A stretch of DNA of 46,681 nt, taken from assembly GCA_902604975.1 (NCBI GenBank), contig CACLAY010000006.1, positions 1-46,681 on the forward strand, written 5' to 3'. The stretch is from an uncultured Pelagibacteraceae bacterium (GTDB taxonomy: Bacteria; Pseudomonadota; Alphaproteobacteria; Pelagibacterales; Pelagibacteraceae). The notes under the pieces are model-generated. The model saw only the letters and a list, made by a program, of their open reading frames with translations. It made no database searches and was not told the DNA's origin. A program made the translations under genes and the position numbers. Shown one piece after another: positions 33,640 through 41,309 of this stretch (positions are counted from its first letter, which is position 1; each line of letters opens with the position of its first letter).

Positions 33640-35292
33640 ATGACAACCATAATTTCAAGTCTAATTGGTTTAATTACAATATTACTCTCAATTATTGGAT
33701 ATGGAAATATTTTAAATATAAATAGAAGAGATAATGACTTGTTATTTACAATAATTGTTGGATATTTTACTATAGGTTTTATAACTTTATTTTTACATTT
33801 CTTTATACCTATAAGTAATTATGTGAGCCTATCTATAAGTTTTATTGGGATAGTTTTATTATTTGTTAGTAGATTTAATATTCTTGATAAGAAATTTATA
33901 TATTCAGTAATCTTTTTAATTTTAGTAAGTATTGCTCTTCTTGGATATTCCAATCACCCAATAGATGCTAATATGTATCACCATCCGTATGTTTCATATT
34001 TAAATTCTGAAAAAATTATTTATTCAATTGCAAATATTGAGTTTAGATTTGGACATATTTCTTTTTTACAATTTGTTCAATCAGCTTTTTCAAATAATTT
34101 TTTTAATCCTTTAACCATATCGAGTATAAACATCATTTTTTATACTTTTTTTTTAATTTATTGTTTTGAAATATTAATTAGTAAAAGTGAAAATAATTTT
34201 ATTTTTTTAATAATATTGTTTATTTCAGGGTTTTTATTAATCAAAATGGGTAGGTATAGAGAGTTTGGAAATGATTTAATTCCTTTTTTAGTAGGTTTTT
34301 ATTTTTTAATAAGAACTATAAAGGAAAAATTATTAGTAAATCAAAATTTTAAAGATAGTGTTTTTCTATTTATGCCCATTTATTCAAGCTTTATGCTTTC
34401 TCATAAAGTAACATACGTATTCTCAACATTAATTTTTTTTCTAATACTTAATAAATCTAGAATGAAACAGATTTTTAAAAATAAATATATTATCATAACT
34501 TTCTTCACTTTTTCTTCAATATGGTTATTGAAAAGTTATATTGAAACATCTTGTTTGGTATATCCAATTGTACAAACTTGTATAAAAAATTCAGGATGGT
34601 ATCTAACTGGTATGGCTGACCCAAGTAACGCCATATGGCTATCAGAAGTTTGGGCAAAAGGATTTATAGATAACCCTAATTGGGAAAACATAGATTTAAA
34701 TAATTATATTAAAAATTTTAATTGGTTTTCAACTTGGATAGAAAATCATTTTATTAAAATTTTGGAGAAAGTTTCACCATTATTAATTTTAATGGTTATT
34801 ATATCGTCTTACCTTTTTATAAATAAAGAAAATAAGCAAAAAATAATAAGAAATAAAATTGACATAAAAGCTCTTTTTTTTATGTTGATATTAATAAGTT
34901 TTGGTCTCTTTATATGGTTCTTTAATAGTCCTTTATTTAGATATGGAACCTTTTATATAGTAAGCTTTATTATAATCATCTTTCTAATCACCCATTATAT
35001 AATTATTAATAAATCAGATTTTATTAAAATAAAAAAACTTAAAATACTCTTTTTTATATCTCTAATCTTTTTTTTCTCAAAAAACATAAATAGACAAATT
35101 AATTCTGAAAATAATTACTTGCCATTAACAAAACCTTTACATGATAATTATGAAGTCCTTTATGATCAACCTCGAATTATAAGTCCAAAAAGCGAAATTG
35201 GAGTTTGCTACTTAACGAATCATATTTGTTCTCACGAAATTCCAGTAGGATTTAAAGTATTAAAAAAAAATAAATATTTTCTTATTAAATAA
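33640..35292 (+). CDS. Large polytopic membrane protein, possible GT-C-type glycosyltransferase or related
   Basis: A 550-residue, very Ile/Phe-rich protein with about 11-13 membrane segments. The first extramembrane loop carries NHPIDANMYHHPYVSYLNS and then FRFGHISFLQ; acidic and His residues in such a loop are typical of GT-C glycosyltransferases using lipid-linked sugars. A second polar region (about 300-370) is Trp/Asn-rich. No close family is recognised; resemblance to the LIC_10190-type membrane family is a guess. It diverges from a GT2 gene that could supply its lipid-linked sugar. Confidence 0.6.
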   Translation: MTTIISSLIGLITILLSIIGYGNILNINRRDNDLLFTIIVGYFTIGFITLFLHFFIPISNYVSLSISFIGIVLLFVSRFNILDKKFIYSVIFLILVSIALLGYSNHPIDANMYHHPYVSYLNSEKIIYSIANIEFRFGHISFLQFVQSAFSNNFFNPLTISSINIIFYTFFLIYCFEILISKSENNFIFLIILFISGFLLIKMGRYREFGNDLIPFLVGFYFLIRTIKEKLLVNQNFKDSVFLFMPIYSSFMLSHKVTYVFSTLIFFLILNKSRMKQIFKNKYIIITFFTFSSIWLLKSYIETSCLVYPIVQTCIKNSGWYLTGMADPSNAIWLSEVWAKGFIDNPNWENIDLNNYIKNFNWFSTWIENHFIKILEKVSPLLILMVIISSYLFINKENKQKIIRNKIDIKALFFMLILISFGLFIWFFNSPLFRYGTFYIVSFIIIIFLITHYIIINKSDFIKIKKLKILFFISLIFFFSKNINRQINSENNYLPLTKPLHDNYEVLYDQPRIISPKSEIGVCYLTNHICSHEIPVGFKVLKKNKYFLIK

Positions 35293-35309
35293 CAGTAATT
35301 TACAATTAA

Positions 35310-36383
35310 TTATTTATTAAATAGTTTTTTTAAATCCGGTGTGGAAGCTTTACATAACCCTTTTTCTGTAATTAAGCCTGTAATGTATTTTGCGGGAGTA
35401 ATATCGAATGCTAAGTTCATTGATTTACTATTTTCAGGATAAATCAAAACTTTCCTAATATTATTTTTATCATCTTTTCCCTCTATATGTGATAATTCCT
35501 CAGAATTTCTCTCCTCAATTGGTATGTTATTATAATCTTTCGTTTCCCAATCTATTGTTGAGCTTGATAAAGCTACATAGAAAGGCACATTATTATCATA
35601 TGCTGCTAGTGCTTTTAAATATGTGCCAATTTTATTGCAAACATCTCCAGTTGATAAAGTTCTGTCTGTTCCAACAATACAGATATCAACCTCGCCCCTT
35701 TGCATTAGTATACCACCAGTATTATCAGTTATAATTGTGTTTGGTATACCCTCCTCATTTAATTCATATGAGGTTAAATTTGCACCTTGATTTCTTGGCC
35801 TTGTTTCATCCACCCATACATGAACTGGAATTCCTTTTTTATGAGCTTGATAGATTGGAGATGTTGCTGTACCCCAGTTAATAGTTGCCAACCACCCCGC
35901 ATTACAATGAGTAAGTATATTAACTTTATTTTTTTTTTTCTTATAAATTTTTTGAATAATTTTAAAACCCTCTAAACCAATACTTTCACAAAAATTTATG
36001 TCCTCATTACATATTTCCTCAGCTTCTTTTAATGCAACATCGAATAAATCTTCAGATTTTATAAATGATAATTTATTGTTCATCCTATGAACTGCCCACT
36101 GTAAGTTAATTGCAGTTGGTCTCGCATTAACTAATTTTTCTGAACTTTTTTTAATAAATTCAAAATTGTTATTTTCTTTAATAGCCAAAACAATTCCATA
36201 AGCAGCCGTAGCTCCTATTAATGGGGCTCCCCTCACCTCCATCGTTTTAATTGCATTAACAGCATGATCTACTGTTTCAAGTTCTTTTATAATAAAATTA
36301 TGAGGAAGTTTAGTTTGATCAATAATTTTAACCAAATTATTTTCAAACCAAATAGTTCTATATTCTTTTCCATTTACTCTCAT
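35310..36383 (-). CDS. mtnA: S-methyl-5-thioribose-1-phosphate isomerase
   Basis: A 357-residue member of the eIF2B-like isomerases. The catalytic pair is C160 (LTHCNAGWLAT) and D240 (IVGTDR), at the same numbers as in Bacillus MtnA. RGAPLIGATAAYG (51-63) and the substrate loop VDETRPRNQGANLTSYEL are intact. It converts methylthioribose-1-phosphate to methylthioribulose-1-phosphate in MTA salvage; the same enzyme can use 5-deoxyribose-1-phosphate. It follows the PhyH-type gene with no gap, in an mtnP-PhyH-mtnA operon. Confidence 0.94.
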   Translation of the reverse strand: MRVNGKEYRTIWFENNLVKIIDQTKLPHNFIIKELETVDHAVNAIKTMEVRGAPLIGATAAYGIVLAIKENNNFEFIKKSSEKLVNARPTAINLQWAVHRMNNKLSFIKSEDLFDVALKEAEEICNEDINFCESIGLEGFKIIQKIYKKKKNKVNILTHCNAGWLATINWGTATSPIYQAHKKGIPVHVWVDETRPRNQGANLTSYELNEEGIPNTIITDNTGGILMQRGEVDICIVGTDRTLSTGDVCNKIGTYLKALAAYDNNVPFYVALSSSTIDWETKDYNNIPIEERNSEELSHIEGKDDKNNIRKVLIYPENSKSMNLAFDITPAKYITGLITEKGLCKASTPDLKKLFNK

Positions 36384-37175
36384 TTAATTACTCCAAACAA
36401 CTGGAAACCAATCATTTCTCATTTTATCCCCTGATTTTAAATTAATACCCTTAAATGGTGGCGATGTTTCACCTTTTCTATCAATATATCTTACATCATC
36501 ACCAATAAATCTTGCTGAAAAAGCTCTTCTAGATTTATTATCGTTGTTTCCCAATGTTGAATGTAAAACTTTGAAATTAAATAATATTGCATCTCCCTTA
36601 TTCATTTCTTTATTAAAAACCTTTTTTTCATCTATAAATGGTAAATTTATAAATTCATCATTTTTATCATACCAGGATTGATTATTTGACCATTTCGTTG
36701 GCTTTATAAGTTTAGGAAATTTGTGAGAACCTTTTAGTACTTTTAAAGAATTTGATTTTGATACATTATCTAAAGGTATCCAAAAACTACCAGTATCGTT
36801 ACCATCCAAACAGTAATATGGTAGGTCTTGATGCCAAGGAGTTTCTTTAACTGTGCCTGGATCTTTTAAAAATATATGTTCATGAAAAAACTGAATAGAT
36901 TTAGAATTAGTTAATTTTCCGACAATTTCAGCTGCTGGAGACTTAAAAACGAACTCATTAAACTCATCTATTCTCTCCCAGTTACAATAATCTTCAAAAA
37001 AACTTCCTTTATCATTTTCTGAAACGTTTTCTCTAGCATGAGGTCCTGGATCTTTTAATACTTTTTCAAACCCAATTTTAAGCTTTTCTATCCAAGGGAG
37101 AAAAATATTCCTAATTAGAACTACTCCGTTATTTTTATATTCTAAGCATTTTTCTTCGGATAATTTTATATTCAC
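36384..37175 (-). CDS. PhyH-family Fe(II)/2-oxoglutarate dioxygenase inside the MTA-salvage operon
   Basis: A 263-residue non-heme iron oxygenase. The 2-His-1-Asp facial triad is visible: H115 and D117 (TPWHQDLPYY), and H205 (KVLHSTLGNN) followed by R216/R217, which would hold 2-oxoglutarate. The family hydroxylates small acids, CoA esters and ectoine. The start is GTG at 37175, inside a 4-nt GTGA overlap with the mtnP stop; no nearby ATG is available. Its stop abuts the mtnA ATG. It is thus coupled on both sides to MTA salvage, though no known salvage step uses this family (the acireductone dioxygenase MtnD is a cupin). Function unknown. Confidence 0.88.
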   Translation of the reverse strand: MNIKLSEEKCLEYKNNGVVLIRNIFLPWIEKLKIGFEKVLKDPGPHARENVSENDKGSFFEDYCNWERIDEFNEFVFKSPAAEIVGKLTNSKSIQFFHEHIFLKDPGTVKETPWHQDLPYYCLDGNDTGSFWIPLDNVSKSNSLKVLKGSHKFPKLIKPTKWSNNQSWYDKNDEFINLPFIDEKKVFNKEMNKGDAILFNFKVLHSTLGNNDNKSRRAFSARFIGDDVRYIDRKGETSPPFKGINLKSGDKMRNDWFPVVWSN

Positions 37176-38044
37176 TTATTTAAAACTCTTCCGGCTATAG
37201 TATTTAATTTTTTTATTGTATTTGCTGTTCGTTTATCTGGTGAAGTAATAATTGCTACATCCAAACAATTATTTGTAGGATCATTTGAGTCTATATAGTT
37301 TTCAAAATTATCTATAATATTCTTAATCATATTTTTAGCTTTAGAAGTGTTATTTAATAATACCTTAATCACTTTATCGACATCTACGTTTTCATGGTCT
37401 GAATGCCAGCAGTCATAATCGGTAACCATCGATACTGATGCATATCTAATTTCAGCCTCTCTTGCTAACTTAGCTTCTGGCATGTTAGTCATTCCAATCA
37501 CATCAGCATTCCAAGATCTATAAAGATTAGACTCGGCTAATGTAGAAAATTGTGGACCTTCCATTACTACATAGGTCCCACCCATTTGATAGTTTATTCC
37601 ATCCTTTTTAATAGCATCTTCGCATGCTTTCATAAGTCCCTTTGATGTTGGATGAGCCATAGATACATGAGCAACTATCTCATCATCAAAAAAAGTTTTA
37701 TGTCTTGCAAAAGTTCTATCTATGAATTGATCGACAATTACAAATTTACCTGGATGTAAATCTTCCTTTAAAGAACCAACTGCAGAGACAGAAACAATGT
37801 CTGATACGCCTAATTGTTTTAATGCATCAATATTTGCTCTAAAGTTAATATTTGATGGTGAAATATAATGCCCTCTTCCATGTCTTGGAAGAAAATAAAC
37901 TTCTTTATTATTATAATTTATTTTTAAAATATGATCTGAAGGTTTTCCCCAAGGAGTATTTAAATCTATAGATTGTCTATCTTTAAATTCCTCAACATCA
38001 TATAGACCACTTCCACCAATTATTGCTAATTTATTATTTGCCAT
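37172..38044 (-). CDS. mtnP: S-methyl-5'-thioadenosine phosphorylase
   Basis: A 290-residue trimeric-type nucleoside phosphorylase. It has the phosphate-binding IIGGSGLYD, LPRHGRGHYISP, the purine-site GGTYVVMEGPQFST, and IGMTNMPEAKLAREAEI with MVTDYDCWH at the ribose/methylthio site. These favour MtnP over purine nucleoside phosphorylase. It splits MTA (or 5'-deoxyadenosine) with phosphate into adenine and a ribose-1-phosphate. It heads an operon with the PhyH-type gene and mtnA, and its start is 36 bp from divergent apt, which would recycle the adenine. Confidence 0.94.
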   Translation of the reverse strand: MANNKLAIIGGSGLYDVEEFKDRQSIDLNTPWGKPSDHILKINYNNKEVYFLPRHGRGHYISPSNINFRANIDALKQLGVSDIVSVSAVGSLKEDLHPGKFVIVDQFIDRTFARHKTFFDDEIVAHVSMAHPTSKGLMKACEDAIKKDGINYQMGGTYVVMEGPQFSTLAESNLYRSWNADVIGMTNMPEAKLAREAEIRYASVSMVTDYDCWHSDHENVDVDKVIKVLLNNTSKAKNMIKNIIDNFENYIDSNDPTNNCLDVAIITSPDKRTANTIKKLNTIAGRVLNK

Positions 38045-38080
38045 GTAAAATTAATATTATTGTATTTATAAATAACTATT

Positions 38081-38608
38081 ATGGATTTAAAAGATTATAT
38101 TCGTTCAATCAAAGATTACCCTAAAAAAGGTATTTTATTTCGAGATATTTCTACTCTAACAAAGGATGAAATAGCTTATGAGGAAACAATTAATCAAATT
38201 GTTGAAAGATCAAAAAAATTTAAAGTAGATAAAATTGCAGCAATTGAGTCTCGTGGTTTTGTATTTGCTTCTGCTGTTTCTTACATATTAAAAAAACCAT
38301 TTATTATGTTGAGAAAAAAGAACAAACTTCCTGCAGATGTTCACTCTGTGGATTTCCAACTTGAATATGGAACTGCAACAATAGAGGTTCACAAAGACTC
38401 TATTTCTGAAAATGATTCAGTTTTAATAATTGATGATTTAATAGCCACTGGTGGAACTGCTGAGGCTGCAGCAAAACTGATTGAAATTTCCAAAGGTAAA
38501 GTTGCTGCTTTTATATTTGTAATTAATCTTTTTGATTTAGGTGGATGTGAAAATCTTTTAAAAAAGGGATATAAAATTGAAAATTTAATGGATTTTCCTG
38601 GTCATTAA
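38081..38608 (+). CDS. apt: Adenine phosphoribosyltransferase
   Basis: A 175-residue type I phosphoribosyltransferase. The PRPP loop is VLIIDDLIATGGTAEAA (about residues 120-136). The Apt-specific features are IRSIKDYPKKGILFRDISTL at the start and ESRGFVFASAVSYIL. It makes AMP from adenine and PRPP. It diverges from mtnP by 36 bp, a fitting partner since MtnP is a main source of adenine. The glycosyltransferase 20 bp downstream is probably unrelated. Confidence 0.95.
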   Translation: MDLKDYIRSIKDYPKKGILFRDISTLTKDEIAYEETINQIVERSKKFKVDKIAAIESRGFVFASAVSYILKKPFIMLRKKNKLPADVHSVDFQLEYGTATIEVHKDSISENDSVLIIDDLIATGGTAEAAAKLIEISKGKVAAFIFVINLFDLGGCENLLKKGYKIENLMDFPGH

Positions 38609-38628
38609 CTTGATAGAAAAAAATAAAT

Positions 38629-39651
38629 ATGAAATTAATTTACCTACATAATCCAAAACATAAATTTTGGGAAAATTACAAATTATTTCCTCCTATTAGA
38701 TATACATGGTTTAAATTTTTTGCCTCTTATGAACACAGCTTTAATAGAATATACAATTCTAAGAAGAAAAAGATTATTGAATTTGAACAAATACTTCTAC
38801 TTACTGGCTCCTCATTTGATTATACTAAAATGTTAAAAAAAAAAAATTGGTTGAAAAAAAGATTAGAAAAATGTGATATTAAAATTTTAATTACTCCAAC
38901 AATCTACGCAAAACAACATGCACTTCGATACTTAGGTAATTCAGAAATAATACGTAAAAAAATTAAAGTTGTTCCTCCTTCAATTAATCTAAAAAAAACA
39001 ATAATTAAGAAAATTATAAAACCTATTAAAAAAATTAATTTACTATTTATCGGACAGTCATTTTATGGAAAAGGTGGACCGATTTGTTTTAAAATTGCCG
39101 ATTTACTTAATGAGAAAAAAATAAATTTTAGGTTTAAGTTTGTTTGTTCTGATGTTCCAAATAATTTCACTATTCCAGAAAACGTAGAAGTAATTAATTA
39201 CAAAATAACGGAAAGAGAGAAATATGAATTATATAAATGGTGTCATTTATTTATTTTTCCAGTTATCCAGGACTCTTTTGGGGTATTTATGGAATGCATT
39301 GAAACATCTACCCCAATAATATGTACAAATATTTTTGACAAAACAGAAATAATAAAAAATAAAGAAAATGGAATTATTATAAATACTCCATTTCAACTCT
39401 ACCAATTTAAAAATTTTGGAAAAAAATATAAAAATTGGGATCAGTTTAAACTAAAATTTATTGAAAGTTTTAACAAAGGACTATTTGATAAATTAATAGC
39501 AAAATATGCAAAAACTATAATAGATCTATACAAAAACCATTCAAAAATTAATGATTTAAGTAAAAATATCTATAGAAAAAGTTGGGTAAAGTACCATCCT
39601 AATAAAAGAAATTTAATATTAAAATCTATATATAAAAATTTATTAAATTAA
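38629..39651 (+). CDS. Group 1-like glycosyltransferase
   Basis: A 340-residue, Lys/Ile-rich protein with a GT-B outline. NLLFIGQSFYGKGGPICFKIAD (about 140-160) resembles the start of the C-terminal nucleotide-binding domain, and VIQDSFGVFMECIETSTPII matches the GT4 EX7E region (here SFGVFMECIETSTP). Both are diverged. The N-terminal domain is short and very basic. It is probably for surface glycans, with unknown sugar. It is 20 bp past apt, and is followed by an AT-rich 77-bp gap before the tRNA on the other strand. Confidence 0.74.
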   Translation: MKLIYLHNPKHKFWENYKLFPPIRYTWFKFFASYEHSFNRIYNSKKKKIIEFEQILLLTGSSFDYTKMLKKKNWLKKRLEKCDIKILITPTIYAKQHALRYLGNSEIIRKKIKVVPPSINLKKTIIKKIIKPIKKINLLFIGQSFYGKGGPICFKIADLLNEKKINFRFKFVCSDVPNNFTIPENVEVINYKITEREKYELYKWCHLFIFPVIQDSFGVFMECIETSTPIICTNIFDKTEIIKNKENGIIINTPFQLYQFKNFGKKYKNWDQFKLKFIESFNKGLFDKLIAKYAKTIIDLYKNHSKINDLSKNIYRKSWVKYHPNKRNLILKSIYKNLLN

Positions 39652-39728
39652 TCGATGATATTTTTTTTGATAAATTCAAATTATTAATGAATTTGATATT
39701 ATATATTATGATTTATCAGCATTAAATG

Positions 39729-39805
39729 TGGTAGCGGGAAGTGGGATCGAACCACTGACCTCGGGCTTATGAGTCCCGCGCTCTAACCAACTGAGCTACC
39801 CCGCC
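39729..39805 (-). tRNA. tRNA-Met (CAT), elongator type
   Basis: A 77-nt cloverleaf including an encoded CCA. The acceptor arm is GGCGGGG/TCCCGCT, the D-arm GCTC/GAGC, the anticodon loop CTCATAA, and the T-arm AGTGG TTCGATC CCACT. The D-loop and the G1 start argue for elongator Met rather than initiator (which begins with C1 mispaired to A72). A CAT anticodon could also be tRNA-Ile2 with lysidine, but the body resembles Met. Oddities: position 1 pairs as G-U, and the closing pair of the anticodon stem is A31/G39, a mismatch. Confidence 0.93.
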
Positions 39806-39822
39806 ATAAATTTCTGAGAGTT

Positions 39823-39851
39823 ATAATAGAAATTTTATATAACGCAATCAA
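39823..39851 (-). promoter_or_regulatory. Promoter of the tRNA-Met gene
   Basis: Minus strand -35 TTGATT (39846-39851), 17-nt spacer, -10 TATTAT (39823-39828, 5 of 6). Transcription would start about 39815-39817, roughly 11 nt ahead of the mature tRNA 5' end, a sensible leader. It sits between the GST stop and the tRNA. Confidence 0.55.
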
Positions 39852-39862
39852 CTATTTAAAAA

Positions 39863-40549
39863 TTAGGTTTTTTTAACTCCTGTTGAATGAGGAACTCCAT
39901 CAATTACTAGTTTTGGTTCTACACTTACATCAATTAATTCTGGTCGATTTTCTAAATAAGATTTAACACTGTCTATAGACATTATGTCCTCAAGAAATTT
40001 TTCTAACCTAGGAAATTTTTTTATTATTGAAGGATCAAGCATTTTAGATAGATCTAAATGATGAAATGTTACAAAATCACATGCTCTAGGCTCATCTAAA
40101 ATAAAAAATTTTTTATTATTTTCTTTAATAGCTTTTTCAAGATCTTCAAATCTTGACATTAAAAATGGCATCATGTCATGTTTTTTTTTAATAAACTTAT
40201 CTCCTTTTGCAAAATTAACTGTTGGGTTAAGTGGCATGAAAAGCTCTTGAGAACTTTGCATAATAGCATTTGCTTTGGCATTTAATATTGGATCATTTAT
40301 TTTAATTCCTGCTAAATTTTCTATAAATGTCATTATTGCCATACTTTGACAAATCTCATGTTTATTATCTACAATTAACATAGGTAATTGTTTAAAGGGA
40401 ATATTAGGTTTCACATCTGACCATTCCTTATCATAGTAATCCCATGACATTAGATCTTCGTATTCAATATTTGTATAATGAAATAATAAACGAGGAGCTT
40501 CTGCTAGTGCTCTCATTTTGAAATAAATTAATTCCAATTTGTGCTTCAT
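39863..40549 (-). CDS. Glutathione S-transferase family protein
   Basis: A 228-residue protein when started at the ATG at 40549, 10 nt after the upstream stop (a longer frame to 40570 overlaps that gene). The thioredoxin-like N-terminal domain has LELIYFKMRALAEAPRLLFHY, resembling sigma-class GSTs with the Tyr near residue 8, then the cis-Pro region FKQLPMLIVD and the glutathione-binding EICQSMAIMTFIE. An all-helical C-terminal domain follows. It conjugates or uses glutathione in the cytosol; substrate unknown. Confidence 0.84.
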   Translation of the reverse strand: MKHKLELIYFKMRALAEAPRLLFHYTNIEYEDLMSWDYYDKEWSDVKPNIPFKQLPMLIVDNKHEICQSMAIMTFIENLAGIKINDPILNAKANAIMQSSQELFMPLNPTVNFAKGDKFIKKKHDMMPFLMSRFEDLEKAIKENNKKFFILDEPRACDFVTFHHLDLSKMLDPSIIKKFPRLEKFLEDIMSIDSVKSYLENRPELIDVSVEPKLVIDGVPHSTGVKKT

Positions 40550-40559
40550 ATGAATTTCT

Positions 40560-40742
40560 TTAGGAAGCAATAAATTTTATTAAGTAATATAGAATACCAG
40601 TAATTATTGTTGCGTAGATAAATCCAATAACAAATAGCTTTATGATAGTTTTATTATCATCATATTTAGATTTTAAATAAACATAAATAATTGTGTATAT
40701 TCCAACGATTGCAATACTTAACAAGATATCTGTTGGATTCAC
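40560..40742 (-). CDS. Small two-helix membrane protein, unknown
   Basis: A 60-residue protein with helices at about residues 6-23 and 34-57, joined by a charged loop (KSKYDDNKT). No family is recognised. It overlaps the upstream secreted-protein gene by 4 nt and is followed by the GST gene, so the three form one transcript. The coupling is the main support for it. Confidence 0.6.
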   Translation of the reverse strand: MNPTDILLSIAIVGIYTIIYVYLKSKYDDNKTIIKLFVIGFIYATIITGILYYLIKFIAS

Positions 40743-41197
40743 TGTATCTCCTCAAAAAATAATTTTTTTAATTTATAAGTAAAAGGATATTCTTTTCCAA
40801 TTGGTTGAAATTTTGTTTTGATAACCATTAAATTTTCTTTTCCAATCTTTATTTTCCAGGTAAGTTTTACATCACCATTAAACAATCTCAAAGCTCCTAA
40901 TTTTGAAAACCTCCATCCATCTTCAGATATGATATTGCCATTCTTATATCTTTTGTAATTCTCACTATCAAAAATATAGGTTACCTCTCCGTCAGTTCTT
41001 TCATCTTTAAGTGTAATTGCATAATTATTTAAAAATTCAGCTGTTTGATTTTTGTTTAATCCCCTTTTTGAAACAGACTTTAAAAAATCTGTAGTTTTGT
41101 CAACAGCTTCATCTATTTTGGTCTCGCTGTAAGAATAATTCGAAAATAAAAGCAGAAAAAAAAACACAAAAAGACTTTTTGATAATTTGTAAATCAT
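40739..41197 (-). CDS. Exported protein of unknown function
   Basis: A 152-residue protein with a signal peptide (MIYKLSKSLFVFFFLLLFSNYSYS, cleaved near SYSET) and a basic, mostly beta mature part: YIFDSENYKRYKNGNIISEDGW, then RLFNGDVKLTWKIKIGKE. That pattern suggests a small beta-barrel-like or lipocalin-like ligand-binding or anchoring fold, but no family is recognised. It heads a three-gene leftward transcript and diverges from a TRAP operon 112 bp away. Confidence 0.65.
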   Translation of the reverse strand: MIYKLSKSLFVFFFLLLFSNYSYSETKIDEAVDKTTDFLKSVSKRGLNKNQTAEFLNNYAITLKDERTDGEVTYIFDSENYKRYKNGNIISEDGWRFSKLGALRLFNGDVKLTWKIKIGKENLMVIKTKFQPIGKEYPFTYKLKKLFFEEIQ

Positions 41198-41309
41198 GGT
41201 TTAGATTAATATAACATTTAGACCTTATTATTCAAATTTAAGCAGTTTTATTTTGATTGTTTTAATTGATTCAAAATAATAAGATTATTTAAAAAAAGAG
41301 AGGGAAAAT

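Noticed and set aside
39668..39718. AT-rich inverted repeats past the glycosyltransferase (aaattca/tgaattt and tgataaat/atttatca)
   Set aside because: The stems are pure A/T with long loops, overlap each other, and lack a following U-tract in the needed direction. Such repeats are expected by chance at this composition.
39729..39805. The tRNA as an integration site for a mobile element
   Set aside because: No integrase, direct repeat of the tRNA 3' end, or change in base composition is seen on either side.
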